This document shows, one piece after another, positions 1 through 9,327 of a stretch of DNA of 64,000 bases. Each line of letters starts with the position of its first letter. Within the stretch, counting starts at the first letter, position 1. The stretch is taken from contig NC_018215.1 in assembly GCF_000219625.1 (NCBI RefSeq), positions 434,001-498,000 of the forward strand. Direction: 5' to 3'. Made by a program: the position numbers and the translations under genes. The DNA comes from Zymoseptoria tritici IPO323 (taxonomy: Eukaryota > Ascomycota > Dothideomycetes > Mycosphaerellales > Mycosphaerellaceae). Under the pieces are notes generated by a model. That model saw only the letters and a program-made list of their open reading frames with translations. It was not told where the DNA came from and did no database searches.

Positions 1-969
1 ATGCGCGCCATGAAAGTCGGTGATCTGGCATTCTTCTACGCTAGTGAGTGACAGCAAAGGGTAGATGGCTTTCGCATCGAGCATGTGTTACCAGCTCCCG
101 GTCCAACGCCTGACTCATGTGTGAACCTTTACTGACGTTCCCCCTTCAACTTAGGTGGCGGGAAGCAAGGCCGCAAGCCCGGTATCGTGGGTATCATGGA
201 GATCGTCAAGGCCGCTGAGATCGACCAGACGGTCTACGACGAGAATAGCCTTGGTTACGTCGAGAAGGAGAAAGACCGCGGCAGATGGGTAGCCGTCCAA
301 GTCGAGTATCGATCGAAGCTCACCAAGCCGGTCTACCTCTCCGAGCTACAAAAGTACAAGGGGGGAAGCGGCGTTCTGAGCAATATGCAAGAGCTCACGG
401 CCGCGCGGCTTAGCGTGTCAAAGGTGTCTGAGGAGGAATGGAACTTCATCACGGAGAAGTTGATCGAGGGCTACGAAGATGATGAAGCTCTTCCCGGAAT
501 GAATTCCAATCTCACCAACACTGGCAAGGAGCTTGAAGAAGAGGCGAACGACAGTCTGACCAGCAACATCGTCAACGGCATTACCGACGGCGCGAAGGAC
601 GTTCTTGATGGTGTCGCCGACACTGCTACCAAGATCGTCGACGGCGAGGGTCTTCCTGAACTGGCTCTGCCCACGATCGAGAACGAGGTGCCAACTTCCG
701 ACACCGCTCTCCCTGCCAATACCTCCCAGACCTCCCGCCCTACCTCTCGCGCTTCTTCGACTAAAGGCAAGGCTGGTGGCTCTCGCGCCTCGTCTGTTGC
801 CAAGAGCAAGGTGGGTGGATCTCGCGCTGGTAGTGCCGCACCTTCTACGAGTGGTCTCGCTCCGCCAGCTACCAAGGGTCGTGGTCGTAGCATCACGCCG
901 AGGTCTCGCGCCGGAAGTGCTCGTCCGGCGGAGGAAGCTGCAGCGATGCAGACCATTGGTGAGGAGTAA
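1..969 (+). CDS. EVE-domain (thymocyte nuclear protein 1-like) protein, 5' truncated by window edge
   Basis: The visible protein (about 285 aa) starts inside an EVE domain: M-R-A-M-K-V-G-D-L-A-F-F-Y is the internal block that in family members follows a W-x-G-V-R-N-Y region, so base 1 is not the true start. Exon 1 ends at 43 and an intron at 44-154 (GTGAGT..TTAG) restores the frame into a block reading G-I-V-G-I-M-E-I-V-K. EVE domains resemble PUA/YTH folds and are thought to bind modified nucleic-acid bases; the fungal role is unknown. The EVE part covers about the first 115 visible residues. The remaining ~165 are Ser/Ala/Thr-rich with basic K-G-R-G-R and T-P-R-S-R patches, suggesting a disordered, possibly nuclear or DNA-contacting tail. 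Stop TAA at 967-969. The family call is firm; the function is not. Confidence 0.85.
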
Positions 970-1386
970 TACTTCACCTTCATCGCCAAAACCAGGGTTG
1001 TGATATCGCAGTACAAGTGGCTGCAGGGAGTTGTCTCAGCTCTTGAGATTCGCGAGTGTTTTGCAATGCCCGTGGAAAGGGGTAGTTCTTTCTCCAAAGG
1101 AATGAAACGGTTATCGGCGTTCTGGGAAGACAGCATGGAGATACCCACACATTCTGACGTTACGGAGCACTTGCTTGGAGAGACGTAGTGTAGACTGAAA
1201 AGTACAAGCTGCACCCAACTCGTTTCTTCCCAGGTCTTGACTTTTAGAACACAAAGTTGCAACTGTAGTGAGACCATCGCTGTAGCATTTAAGTGGGTCC
1301 GTGCACCTTGAGGAGAGCTGTGGCGGCTACATGAGCTCCAAGGCTCTTACACCTACAGTTAGACCTGTCATCAAGGCAACAAGTCG
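970..1386. other. Intergenic spacer, tandem genes
   Basis: Holds the 3' region of the EVE gene and the 5' leader of the TDP2-like gene. I see no credible coding exon, RNA gene or repeat here. Confidence 0.6.
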
Positions 1387-2451
1387 ATGTTCCGCAGATT
1401 TGTGTCCACTCTCCGCCATAATTTCAGACCAATGGATGAACTCGTGCAACAACAGATCAAGCTCGTCGAAGCGAAGAAGAGAGACGAGGTGCCATGGAAG
1501 ATGGACATCGCGTACGATCAACCATACTACAACTATGAAGGTCAACAGTGGAAAGAGCAAACACCGGACTTATCGTCGAACGTTTCATCTTCACGAGACA
1601 CTATCTCGAAGCTAGCTCTCTACTCATGGAACATCGACTTTATGCTGCCTTTTGCAAACTCCCGCATGTCCGCGGCACTCGCCCATCTCCAAAAGATCGT
1701 CGCCGATGCGAAAGACCACGACTCCACGGCGAAAGTGGTTTATCTCCAAGAATGCGTGGCTTCCGACGTCAAGCTCATCGCCAACAATGCGTGGATCAGA
1801 GAAACGTTCGCATTGTCAGATGTGAGCACCGATAACTGGCAGTCCGGACACTACGGCACCATCAGCCTCATCGATCGCCGCTTGCCCATCGCCTCGTGCT
1901 TCCGTGTCCACTACTCGGAAACGCGCATGGAGCGAGATGTCTTGATCGTGGACGTCAAAGTGAAGGACAAGACGATTCGCTTCTGCAACACGCATCTCGA
2001 ATCGCTGGCTTTTGAGCCTCCGAGACGCATTCCACAAATGAAGTTGTGTGCAAAGTACATGCAGGACGAGTCGGTCGACGGAGCGTTGTTGGCGGGAGAC
2101 TTGAATGCAATCCAGGACTTTGATCGGACGCTGCATTCTGATAATGGATTGAACGATGCATATCTCGAGCTTGGTGGTGCCGAAGATGATGCGAGTGGCC
2201 ATACTTGGGGCCAGCAGGCGGCGACGGTCCAACGGGAAAGGTTCGGTACTAGTCGCATGGATAAGGTGTTCTTCCACGGAGATGTCGGACTGCTTTCTTT
2301 TGAGCAATTCGGCCGAGATGTGCTGGTGGAGGATGCTGCTGAACAAGAGCAGCTGATACAGCTGGGCTTCGATAAGCCATGGATCACCGATCATCTCGGT
2401 GTGATGGCGACTTTCGCCGTTGCCGATAGTCCGCCTCATGGCCAATTGTAG
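1387..2451 (+). CDS. TDP2-like endonuclease/exonuclease/phosphatase-family phosphodiesterase
   Basis: Single exon, 354 aa. The order of EEP-fold catalytic motifs is clear: W-N-I-D (about residue 80), L-Q-E-C with the metal-binding Glu (about 122), N-T-H-L-E-S (about 200), G-D-L-N (about 237) and T-D-H-L-G-V near the C-terminus (about 333). The W-N-I-D and H-T-W-G combination is typical of tyrosyl-DNA phosphodiesterase 2, which removes 5'-tyrosyl adducts left by stalled topoisomerase II; 3'-type activity is less likely. There is no UBA-like N-terminal domain as in vertebrate TDP2, only about 75 residues before the catalytic core. The start ATG is followed directly by M-F-R-R-F-V-S, which could be a weak mitochondrial presequence. 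The gene converges on its downstream neighbour with only 11 bp between stop codons. A general EEP phosphatase is the alternative. Confidence 0.8.
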   Translation: MFRRFVSTLRHNFRPMDELVQQQIKLVEAKKRDEVPWKMDIAYDQPYYNYEGQQWKEQTPDLSSNVSSSRDTISKLALYSWNIDFMLPFANSRMSAALAHLQKIVADAKDHDSTAKVVYLQECVASDVKLIANNAWIRETFALSDVSTDNWQSGHYGTISLIDRRLPIASCFRVHYSETRMERDVLIVDVKVKDKTIRFCNTHLESLAFEPPRRIPQMKLCAKYMQDESVDGALLAGDLNAIQDFDRTLHSDNGLNDAYLELGGAEDDASGHTWGQQAATVQRERFGTSRMDKVFFHGDVGLLSFEQFGRDVLVEDAAEQEQLIQLGFDKPWITDHLGVMATFAVADSPPHGQL

Positions 2452-2462
2452 AGCACCATATC

Positions 2463-3128
2463 TCAGACCATGTTGATCTCACGCTGAGCTCGTCCTTGAT
2501 CTTGTGCCAATGCTACCACACCTGCAGCACCAAGTCGCTCTACCACGCCCGGCTTCAGACCAAGTCGCTTCTCAATGGCCGCTGCTGATTGCCTCTTTTC
2601 GTCCCTCATAGTCAAGATCTGCCTGATCGTGTAGACGTCAAGAAATTGCCTCCCGGCGTGTCCGCGTGTGCCGCTCTCCATGAACTCTGCCTCTGCTTCT
2701 TCCTGCAACTTGGATCTTGCAGTCAATACCATGACAGCCGGATTCTTTCGTGGATCTGGTGCAGTCGGTCGCTGTCCCTGCACAGAGCTATGCTGGGACG
2801 GGAAGGCAGACGAAGGCGAAAGGGTCGGATTTGGTTGGACTGGGCCAAGATTTCGTAGCGATTGTGCAAAGTCTGGATCGGAGGCATCGAGGTTGATCGC
2901 CGCGTCTCGTGTTCCACTAGCATGAGGACTAGGCTTCACTGTTGGTCCTGGCTGAGTCTGCAGCGGAGGCGGAGGTGCTGCGGATGAAGGTTGAGCTGCT
3001 TGCGGAGGCGCATCGAACTTGGGTGCTTGGGAAGCAAGGGGTGCTTGTGATGTCGGTGGTGCTCTCGTAGGGTATTGACGAGCTGCAGAACCAGCTGCAC
3101 GTGTCGCTTTGGATGCCGAGGAACCCAT
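2463..3128 (-). CDS. Conserved fungal protein with N-myristoylation signature
   Basis: Single exon, 221 aa, start ATG at 3128. The N-terminus M-G-S-S-A-S-K fits the N-myristoyltransferase consensus (Gly2, Ser6), so the protein may be lipid-anchored. Residues about 15-130 are Pro/Ala/Gln-rich and probably disordered. The C-terminal ~60 residues look folded: a helical block containing I-R-Q-I-L-T-M-R-D and a later K-R-L-G-L-K-P-G-V-V-E-R-L stretch that resembles a small helix-turn-helix. I do not recognise a named family and give no function. Its 3' end lies 11 bp from the stop of the TDP2-like gene, so the two transcripts must overlap at their 3' ends. Confidence 0.7.
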   Translation of the reverse strand: MGSSASKATRAAGSAARQYPTRAPPTSQAPLASQAPKFDAPPQAAQPSSAAPPPPLQTQPGPTVKPSPHASGTRDAAINLDASDPDFAQSLRNLGPVQPNPTLSPSSAFPSQHSSVQGQRPTAPDPRKNPAVMVLTARSKLQEEAEAEFMESGTRGHAGRQFLDVYTIRQILTMRDEKRQSAAAIEKRLGLKPGVVERLGAAGVVALAQDQGRAQREINMV

Positions 3129-3815
3129 CGCTGTCGTTTATGTCGAAGTTGTAGGAAGATGACAGGATGGACCAAAAGTTGAAAGGTCGATTCGATGAAG
3201 TCATGATCACGGCCCGTGCTCCGGCGGAACATGGACACGAACCTCACGCGAAGTCATTCGCGACTCCTGCGCTTCTTCACAAACATCACGAGAGACTGCG
3301 ACACTTCAAGAGAATCCAAGTCAGAAGTGAACATCTGCAAAGAGTACCGCTGAGGAATTTCACAATTCGCAGTGGTCGCAATTCAGGCATATGTGACTAT
3401 TTTGACTCCGATCGTCGAGAGGACAGCAAGATGATGCTGCAGCTGTGATCGGAAGGGGTGTATGTAGACCTCTTCATGTGTTCGCAAAATGCCTTCAAGT
3501 CTCTTGAATCTTTTCGATGTAGTGATGTGGATGCAGAGCAGGGTCAGTGCCCCGAGAAGAAAAGGGATATATCATTCACCGGCCAGAGGCTGGTGCAAGT
3601 TGTAGAATTAGTGGATTGCCATATGTATTTGGTGTTCCAATCGTGAATCTCTCCAGGCATGCCGCGCGCTACAATGCGCATTTTGCCGTTTGCTGTTACT
3701 GCACGCGAGAAGCCACCTCGTTCCGTCTCTAAGACTCCAAGACGCGCACAAACAGCTTTTGTCCGTCCATCCATCCTATGCTCAACACAACGCCATGACG
3801 CCCTGCAGTCCCGAA
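3129..3815. other. Intergenic spacer between two minus-strand genes
   Basis: Contains the promoter of the 2463-3128 gene and the 3' end of threonine deaminase. Short reading frames here lack splice logic or homology-like motifs. No repeat or RNA gene was noticed. Confidence 0.6.
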
Positions 3816-5593
3816 TTATGCCCGCATGAACATCTTGTAGGTCTCGTTGTTGGTCACCTCCGTATAGCCATAGCCGAGCTCCGTAAGGAATGTCTCCAGA
3901 CCCTGCTCTTCACCAGGAGGGCATTGGATGCCCGCAAGCACTTTTCCGATGTCGCCGCCATAATTCCTATAATGGAAGAGACTGATGTTCATGCCAGGCT
4001 GCAGGGTGGTGAGAAATTTGTACAGCGCACCGCCACGCTCAGGAAACTCAAACGCAAACAGTCGCTCGTTCTCTGCGCTACTCCTTCCTCCGACCAGGTA
4101 GCGGATGTGGCTCTTTGCAATCTCGTCTCCGCTGATGTCCTGGGCTTTCATGCCTTCCTTCTCGAGGCGCTGAAGGAGGTCGAGCACGTCTCGTTCTCGT
4201 GTTGCGGCTGACACCTGGATACCGATCAGGATGCTCGCCGCAACAGTAGTATGGTATCGGTAACAAAACTCCGTGACAACCATTGGATTGACGGTAGCCA
4301 CCAATTTGGCAAAAGCACCTGGCTGCTCCGGGATGGTGACGGAGAGTAAGGCTTCTTTCTTCTCACCAATGGCTGCTCGTTCTGCAACAAAGCGCAATCG
4401 GTCAAAGTTCATGTTCGCTCCACTCGCAAGAGCCACCAGCTGACGTTTTGTGTCCTGCGAAGGGTTCGAAGCAACATACTTCTTCAAGCCCGCAAGGGAG
4501 AGAGCGCCGGCTGGCTCGAGGATCGACCTCGTATCTTCGAAGACGTCCTTGATGGCAGCGCAGATATCATCCGTATCCACTTGAATGACTTCGTCGACGA
4601 CTTCTTGGCAAATGCGGAAAGTCTCCTCGCCGACGGTCTTCACAGCAGCTCCATCGGCGAAGAGGCCGACGTCTTTCAAAGTTACACGGCTTCCCTGTTT
4701 CAGTGACTGAACCAGAGCATTGGCATCGTACGTTTCCACACCGATGATCTTGACGTTGGGTGCGAAGCGCTTGATATAGACACCGACTCCAGCGATGAGA
4801 CCACCTCCTCCCACGCAGCAGAAGATGGCTTCCAGCTTGCTGAGATCTGCTTGTCGAAGAATCTCAGCTCCGATGGTACCCTGGCCCGCAATGACATACG
4901 GATCGTCAAATGGTGGAATGTTGATCAGCCCATTTGCCTCTGCTCGGCGGTTGCACTCAGCTTTGGCCTCGTCAAAGTCCTGCCCATGTAGGACAACGTT
5001 TCCGCCGAGTCGCGAGACATTCGTGTGCTTGATGGCCGGCGTTCCCACCGGCATTGTGATGGTCGCTGGGATGCGCAGCTTACGAGCGGAGTATGCGACT
5101 CCTTGAGCGTGATTTCCAGCAGAGCATGCAATCACACCCTTCCAGCGCTCCTCCTGGCTCAGATGGGCCATTTTGTTGTAAGCGCCTCGAAGCTTGAAAG
5201 AGAACACCGGGAGCAGATCTTCTCGCTTGAGCATGACGGTGGTTTCCAGTCGATTGCTGATGTTGATCGCGTGTGTGAGAGGAGTTTGTTCGACGACATC
5301 GTAGACCTTTGCTGTTGTGATCAAACGGATGTACTGTGCTTAGGGTTAGCGGACTGTGCTATAGCAGAGATGAGGTTGCATACATCGGGGTAGCCATTGG
5401 GCAAGAGGAGAGCTTCTGGGATGATAGACGTCTTTTTGTCATCAGAGGTGAGCGGCGACGGATCTGAGGCGGACGGTTCTGCAGTATATTCCGTCAAAGC
5501 CAAACTGGTATGCTTTGGCTTCGATCCTTCCAGCGATGTTGATGTTGGTGTATCGGACGTGGTCGTGCCATTGGGCACTCCATTGGAAGTCAT
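3816..5593 (-). CDS. ILV1: Threonine deaminase (threonine ammonia-lyase), isoleucine biosynthesis
   Basis: Two exons (5593-5384 and 5333-3816) flank a 50-bp intron (5334-5383). The junction joins N-G-Y-P-D to Y-I-R-L, as in other fungal Ilv1 proteins. The product is 575 aa, almost the length of yeast Ilv1. It converts threonine to 2-oxobutyrate plus ammonia, the committed step of isoleucine synthesis. Visible features are the PLP lysine in F-S-F-K-L-R-G-A (about Lys117), the S-A-G-N-H-A-Q-G loop, the G-G-G-G-L-I-A-G phosphate-binding loop, and two C-terminal ACT-like regulatory domains (about residues 390-575) expected to bind isoleucine and valine. A TGA lies in frame three codons upstream of the ATG, supporting this start. 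The N-terminal 60 residues are Ser/Thr-rich with few basic residues, so a classical mitochondrial presequence is not evident. Confidence 0.95.
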
Positions 5594-6000
5594 GTTCGGT
5601 CAATTCCGCGTTGATTTCTTTTGCTCGTGTTTGGTACTCCGAGACTGAGGTGTGTCTGCTCAACTTCTGATGTTTTCTACAATATTGATGTGGTGAGTCG
5701 AGGAGGCTGGACCCAACTTTTTGTGCATGGTACGAAAAGCTTATCTCGATTTGTGCCCTACCAATTTATGCATAAATCTAGTCCCCTCAAACATGCGCAA
5801 AGACATCATCACTTCTGACGTGAGCTCGGCCTGAAAGCTCCACCAACATCGGCAACACCATTCTCGCATAGGCAACCGTCGAGACTTCGCAAGAAAGCAG
5901 AGACGCCGCACACACCTCTTTTGACCCAACTTTGGGGCTACCGCCATCTTCGATACGACCGATTTCCATCCACATCAACCGAGCACGCGACTACGAGATC
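5594..6000. promoter_or_regulatory. Divergent promoter region ILV1 / RCF1
   Basis: The 407-bp interval separates two outward-pointing start codons and so must hold both promoters and 5' leaders. An in-frame ATG at 5932 could extend RCF1 by 23 residues, but the 6001 start fits the protein family better. I identify no specific factor site. Confidence 0.5.
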
Positions 6001-6664
6001 ATGTCAGTACCCGGCAACATCAACACGGCGCCGCCGCCTTCTTCATTCGACGGCAACGAGGATTTCTACGAAGAGTCTAGACTCGCCAAATTCAGGAGAA
6101 AGTTGCTGGAGGAACCGCTGATTCCACTGGGATGCGCGTTGACATGTTGGGCTCTGTTCGAGGCGTGAGTAGCTCCGTAGCCTTCATGTTGGACTTCGAG
6201 CTGACAGGACTGATAGTACTCGCTCGATTAAATCCGGTGACAGATATAGGACGAACCGCATGTTCCGCCGTCGTATCTACGCACAAGGTTTCACTCTGCT
6301 GGCCATGATTGCCGGATCGGCATACTGGGAGGGCGATAGGAAGAAGCGCAAGCAGTACGATGGTTTGGTGGAGGAGAAAAAGACGAAGGAGAAGCATGAG
6401 GCATGGTTGAGGGAGTTGGAGATCCGTGATGAGGAGGAGCAGGAGCTGAGGAAGATGAGGAATCGCTTGATGCAGAGCAAGACTGCCGAGAGGATGAACC
6501 TGACCGAAGCAGAGAAGAGGTCGATCGAGAATAAGCAGAAACAAGAGGCCGGGCAGCCGAAGGGTGGTTTTGGTGAGGTACGGAGCGTACTTGAAGACAG
6601 TGAGAGCAAAGGTCAAGGGCGAATTTTCGCCGCCGCTCAGGAGCTATGGCGTGGACGAAGGTAG
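6001..6664 (+). CDS. RCF1: Respiratory supercomplex factor 1, HIG1-domain mitochondrial inner-membrane protein
   Basis: Two exons (6001-6164, 6217-6664) with a 52-bp intron; 203 aa. The HIG1 domain occupies about residues 20-100. It contains E-E-P-L-I-P-L-G-C before the first membrane helix and [13 protein letters not shown] before the second, a pattern typical of Rcf1. Yeast Rcf1 binds cytochrome bc1 and cytochrome c oxidase, supports supercomplex formation and modulates oxidase activity. The C-terminal ~95 residues form a charged, Glu/Lys/Arg-rich coiled coil ([10 protein letters not shown] repeats), as in filamentous-fungal homologues. Start ATG 6001 was chosen because the sequence S-F-D-G-N-E-D-F-Y follows shortly. 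The gene is divergent from ILV1. Confidence 0.93.
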
Positions 6665-6821
6665 ACAGGCTGTTCAATAGGAATTTAACAGGAATTCCAC
6701 TTGAAGCTATGAGATTCTCATCTGTGACGTCTGCTCGAATGTACCCTTAGACTCACGCGGGAATTGTCGTGATCCGCAGGACTGATTCGAACACTACCAT
6801 CGCACTCCCGCAACGATCCAG

Positions 6822-7777
6822 CTACTGCAGCTTCTTCGTCACCGTCCCTTTCAGTTTCCACAATTGGAACATCCTGGTCATTACCACATCCTGAATCCAC
6901 CTCGGAAAGTAAGAGCTCATGAACCACACCAACCACGACTTGCCTCCCTCCCAAATATGATCCTTCTTAGGACTCGCCAAAAGCTGTCTCACAACGCTCG
7001 CGGCGTACTGCTCGTTGGGAATGCCGGAAGCCTGACTGTGGGTGAGACGCTTATTGTAGTTCTCTTCGATAGGCAGGTAGATCGAGTCTCGTGGAAGCTT
7101 TCGTTCGGTCCTCGCAATGTTGGATCTGACACCGCCAGTCACGACGGTGACGACACGCACATCGAAAGGCGCCAGCTCGACTCGGAGTGTGTTGCTGTAG
7201 CTGTGGAGAGCCGCTTTGGTGGAGTTGTAGACGGAGCCAAAGACGTAGGGAATGATACCCGCCACACTGCCGATCTGGACAATAGCTCCCTTTGCGTTGA
7301 TCAAGAGAGGCGTGAAGATTTGGCACAACCGCATGACGGCGAAGACGTTGGTTTCGTAGGTCAGTCGGATCTAAGATGGTTTGTCAGATCTTGTGCGAGT
7401 ATTCACTTTTTGGATGGACGGACCTCCTCCATGTCAACGTGTGCGGCCGGGACAGTGTCTGCAAGATTCGCAAGTCAGCTTCCACCACGATCGAGTTTTA
7501 GATGTGATGATTCCATACAATTCCTGCCGGCATTGTTCACCAGATAGTCGAGAGAATTGTTCGTCCGCGAGGCAATCTCATCGTGAAGTGCCTGAATGCT
7601 CTTCTCTTCGGTCACTTCTAGCGAAAGCGTCTCAATGCCCAGAGCAGCGAGGTCGGATATCGTCTCTGCCTTTCGCGCCGTAGCGAAGACTCGGAAGCCT
7701 CTTGACTTGAACTCTCGGGCAAGGGAATGGCCAATGCCTCCAGGTGAGCAGCCGGTGATCAGAACTGATTTCGCCAT
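6822..7777 (-). CDS. AYR1: Short-chain dehydrogenase, 1-acyldihydroxyacetone-phosphate reductase-like
   Basis: Three exons (7777-7519, 7458-7424, 7370-6822) with introns of 60 and 53 bp; 280 aa. The middle exon is only 35 bp, and its codons Y-T-V-P-A match the family. The protein has the classical SDR plan: T-G-C-S-P-G-G-I-G dinucleotide loop (residues 8-16), N-N-A-G (about 84) and the catalytic triad Ser133, Tyr146 and Lys150 in Y-N-S-T-K. The sequence best resembles Ayr1, an NADPH-dependent reductase of lipid droplets and ER that makes lysophosphatidate in the acyl-DHAP route and also has lipase activity in yeast. Aromatic and hydrophobic residues near the C-terminus (W-L-V-W-F-M) could anchor it to lipid droplets. 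Exact substrate cannot be read from sequence. Confidence 0.85.
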
Positions 7778-8419
7778 ATTGTCTTGCAATGGTCGTTGAG
7801 AGCAAAATTAAAAGCGATGCAATAGTCTGGACAAAGTTGGCAAAGCACACTTGAGATTGAAGCTGTAATTTGTAAGGTGATATCCCTAAGTCGTGGCATG
7901 TGAAGAGAGAAAGACGTGGCCGAGGCGTGATGAGCAAGGCTGGTGGCGGGCAAAATATCAAAAAGGTCACTGCGAGGCTCGAACTCGCGACCTGTTCCGT
8001 AGACAACAAGTGTAAAGGCTAAGAGAAATCAGCTACTGTTCCTCGACAATAGTAGAATTTTTGACGGCTTCATGATCTGGTGTTGGAGGAGGTCACTCTC
8101 GCTCCGACCCAGGTCATTATCGCCTTGGAGAGACTCACAAACGTCATACCACTAGACCAAGCGACCCATAGACGTCGGGTATAACACCCTGCCAGGCAAT
8201 AAAGTGGTGGGATTATGCAAAGGTTTATAAACCCACACGCTTGCGAGTGAAGCTTTGGCTCTCTGTCGCCCCCAGAGACGTTGTGCTCGCATTGATGAAA
8301 GCCGATAGCATGTCCTCGGCTGCACCGACTGGTTTTGCAGAGTACGATCGAAAAGGCTTTTTGGCAACACTCGTGAAGTTGGGATGTCATCGATATCATA
8401 ATCTTTTTGTTGAACGCCT
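7778..8419. other. Intergenic region containing tRNA-like sequence
   Basis: 642 bp between the AYR1-like start and the stop of the next minus-strand gene. No protein gene is evident. The minus strand carries the tRNA-like elements described at 7960-8166. The remainder shows nothing I can name. Confidence 0.5.
7960..8166 (-). ncRNA. tRNA-like locus, possible Pol III transcript or decayed tRNA gene
   Basis: Read on the minus strand, 8166-8091 starts G-G-T-C-G-C-T, carries a perfect A-box (TGGTCTAGTGG, 8159-8149) and a D-arm-like stem (GTC..GAC), and ends AGTGACC, which pairs with the start. Its anticodon and T arms are not regular. Further on, 7988-7972 forms a perfect T arm (GCGAG, loop TTCGAGC, CTCGC) followed again by AGTGACC (7971-7965) and directly by TTTTT, a Pol III stop. 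Thus a good 5' half and a good 3' half lie about 165 bp apart and share the same acceptor strand. It may be a tRNA broken by duplication or insertion, a tRNA with an unusually long intron, or another Pol III RNA. No convincing anticodon loop was found, so no amino acid is assigned. Confidence 0.35.
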
Positions 8420-9097
8420 TTAGTTGCTTGCGCACGGCAAACACACGCGAACGTCGCCTAGCACTGCACAAGTATCGCAGATCATCCGCTGGCAGAGCTT
8501 ACAGCTCGTGTCTTCTTCCAGAAAATGTTGGTCGATATCCATTGCATCGGTGTGTCTCAGTGGTTTGTCGCAGTCCTCGCAAAAAGCCTCCATATCCGTC
8601 ACAAGTCTTTCATTAACCTCCAATGCCATTGGCACAGTCGCTGGAGCCTTGGGTATTCGCCAGAAGGAGTGCAATGTACTGCGTTGCGCTGGTACGGTGC
8701 TGGTCGAGCTCATTGTATCCGTCTCCGAGTAAACTGGCGAAGCATGAGGATGCTGCCGTTGGGCATCGTAGAGCTTGTTGATCGTGCTCGCTACACGAAA
8801 CCGTATCAGCAAATGCATTCACCTCATAGTGATAGCATCATAGCCTTCGGACGCACCATATATTGACTCCTCGTCGGGTCTGTTGTCTCTGTGTCTTTTC
8901 CGTGTCCGACTATTGAGATGAATTGATGCTTGATCGTCGTATGTCGGGAAAGACCACGTCGGCTTGTGGAAGAGTGGTTGTATTGGTTTGCTTTGTTGGT
9001 AGAAGAAGCCCATTGGACTGGACTGTGTCGTTGCTTTGGAGTTGTCTGAGGAGGGCGATGAAAAGGCCGGCGAAGATCGTTTGCGTTTGAGAGCCAT
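8420..9097 (-). CDS. Orphan fungal protein with C-terminal CxxC zinc-binding-like motif
   Basis: Two exons (9097-8857 and 8790-8420) around a 66-bp intron (GTGCGT..GTGTAG), giving 203 aa. The N-terminus is basic (M-A-L-K-R-K-R-S) and suggests nuclear localisation; a second basic patch lies near residue 70. The C-terminal 60 residues contain C-E-D-C, then C-K-L-C-Q-R-M-I-C-D-T-C and finally C-L-P-C: four regularly spaced cysteine pairs likely to bind two zinc ions. The middle is Ser/Thr/Gln-rich. I do not recognise a named family. The splice choice is supported because it joins the two reading frames without loss, but other donors nearby (for example GTGAAT at 8820) would shift the frame, so transcript data would settle it. 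Confidence 0.6.
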
Positions 9098-9327
9098 TGT
9101 GGAGATAGCTGCTGTGTATCGGGGTCAATAAGGTATGTTGGGAATGATGTTGGATGTGTTGGAAGAAGTGGAAGTGCAGCTCAAATGTAAGACGCGACGC
9201 GTTGGATTCTCGTCATCGTGAGCAGGGCACGGCTTCTCCACCTCAGCTCTCGTCTCCAGCTTGCCGTCGAGCCTCATCAACGAGACTTGACACATCAAGC
9301 GTTCACTGTCCTCTAATTCTCATCAAC

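Noticed and set aside
471..1277. Long minus-strand open frame opposite the EVE gene
   Set aside because: It mirrors the Ser/Ala-rich coding region of the plus-strand gene, has no domain and no splice logic; antisense shadow of GC-rich codons.
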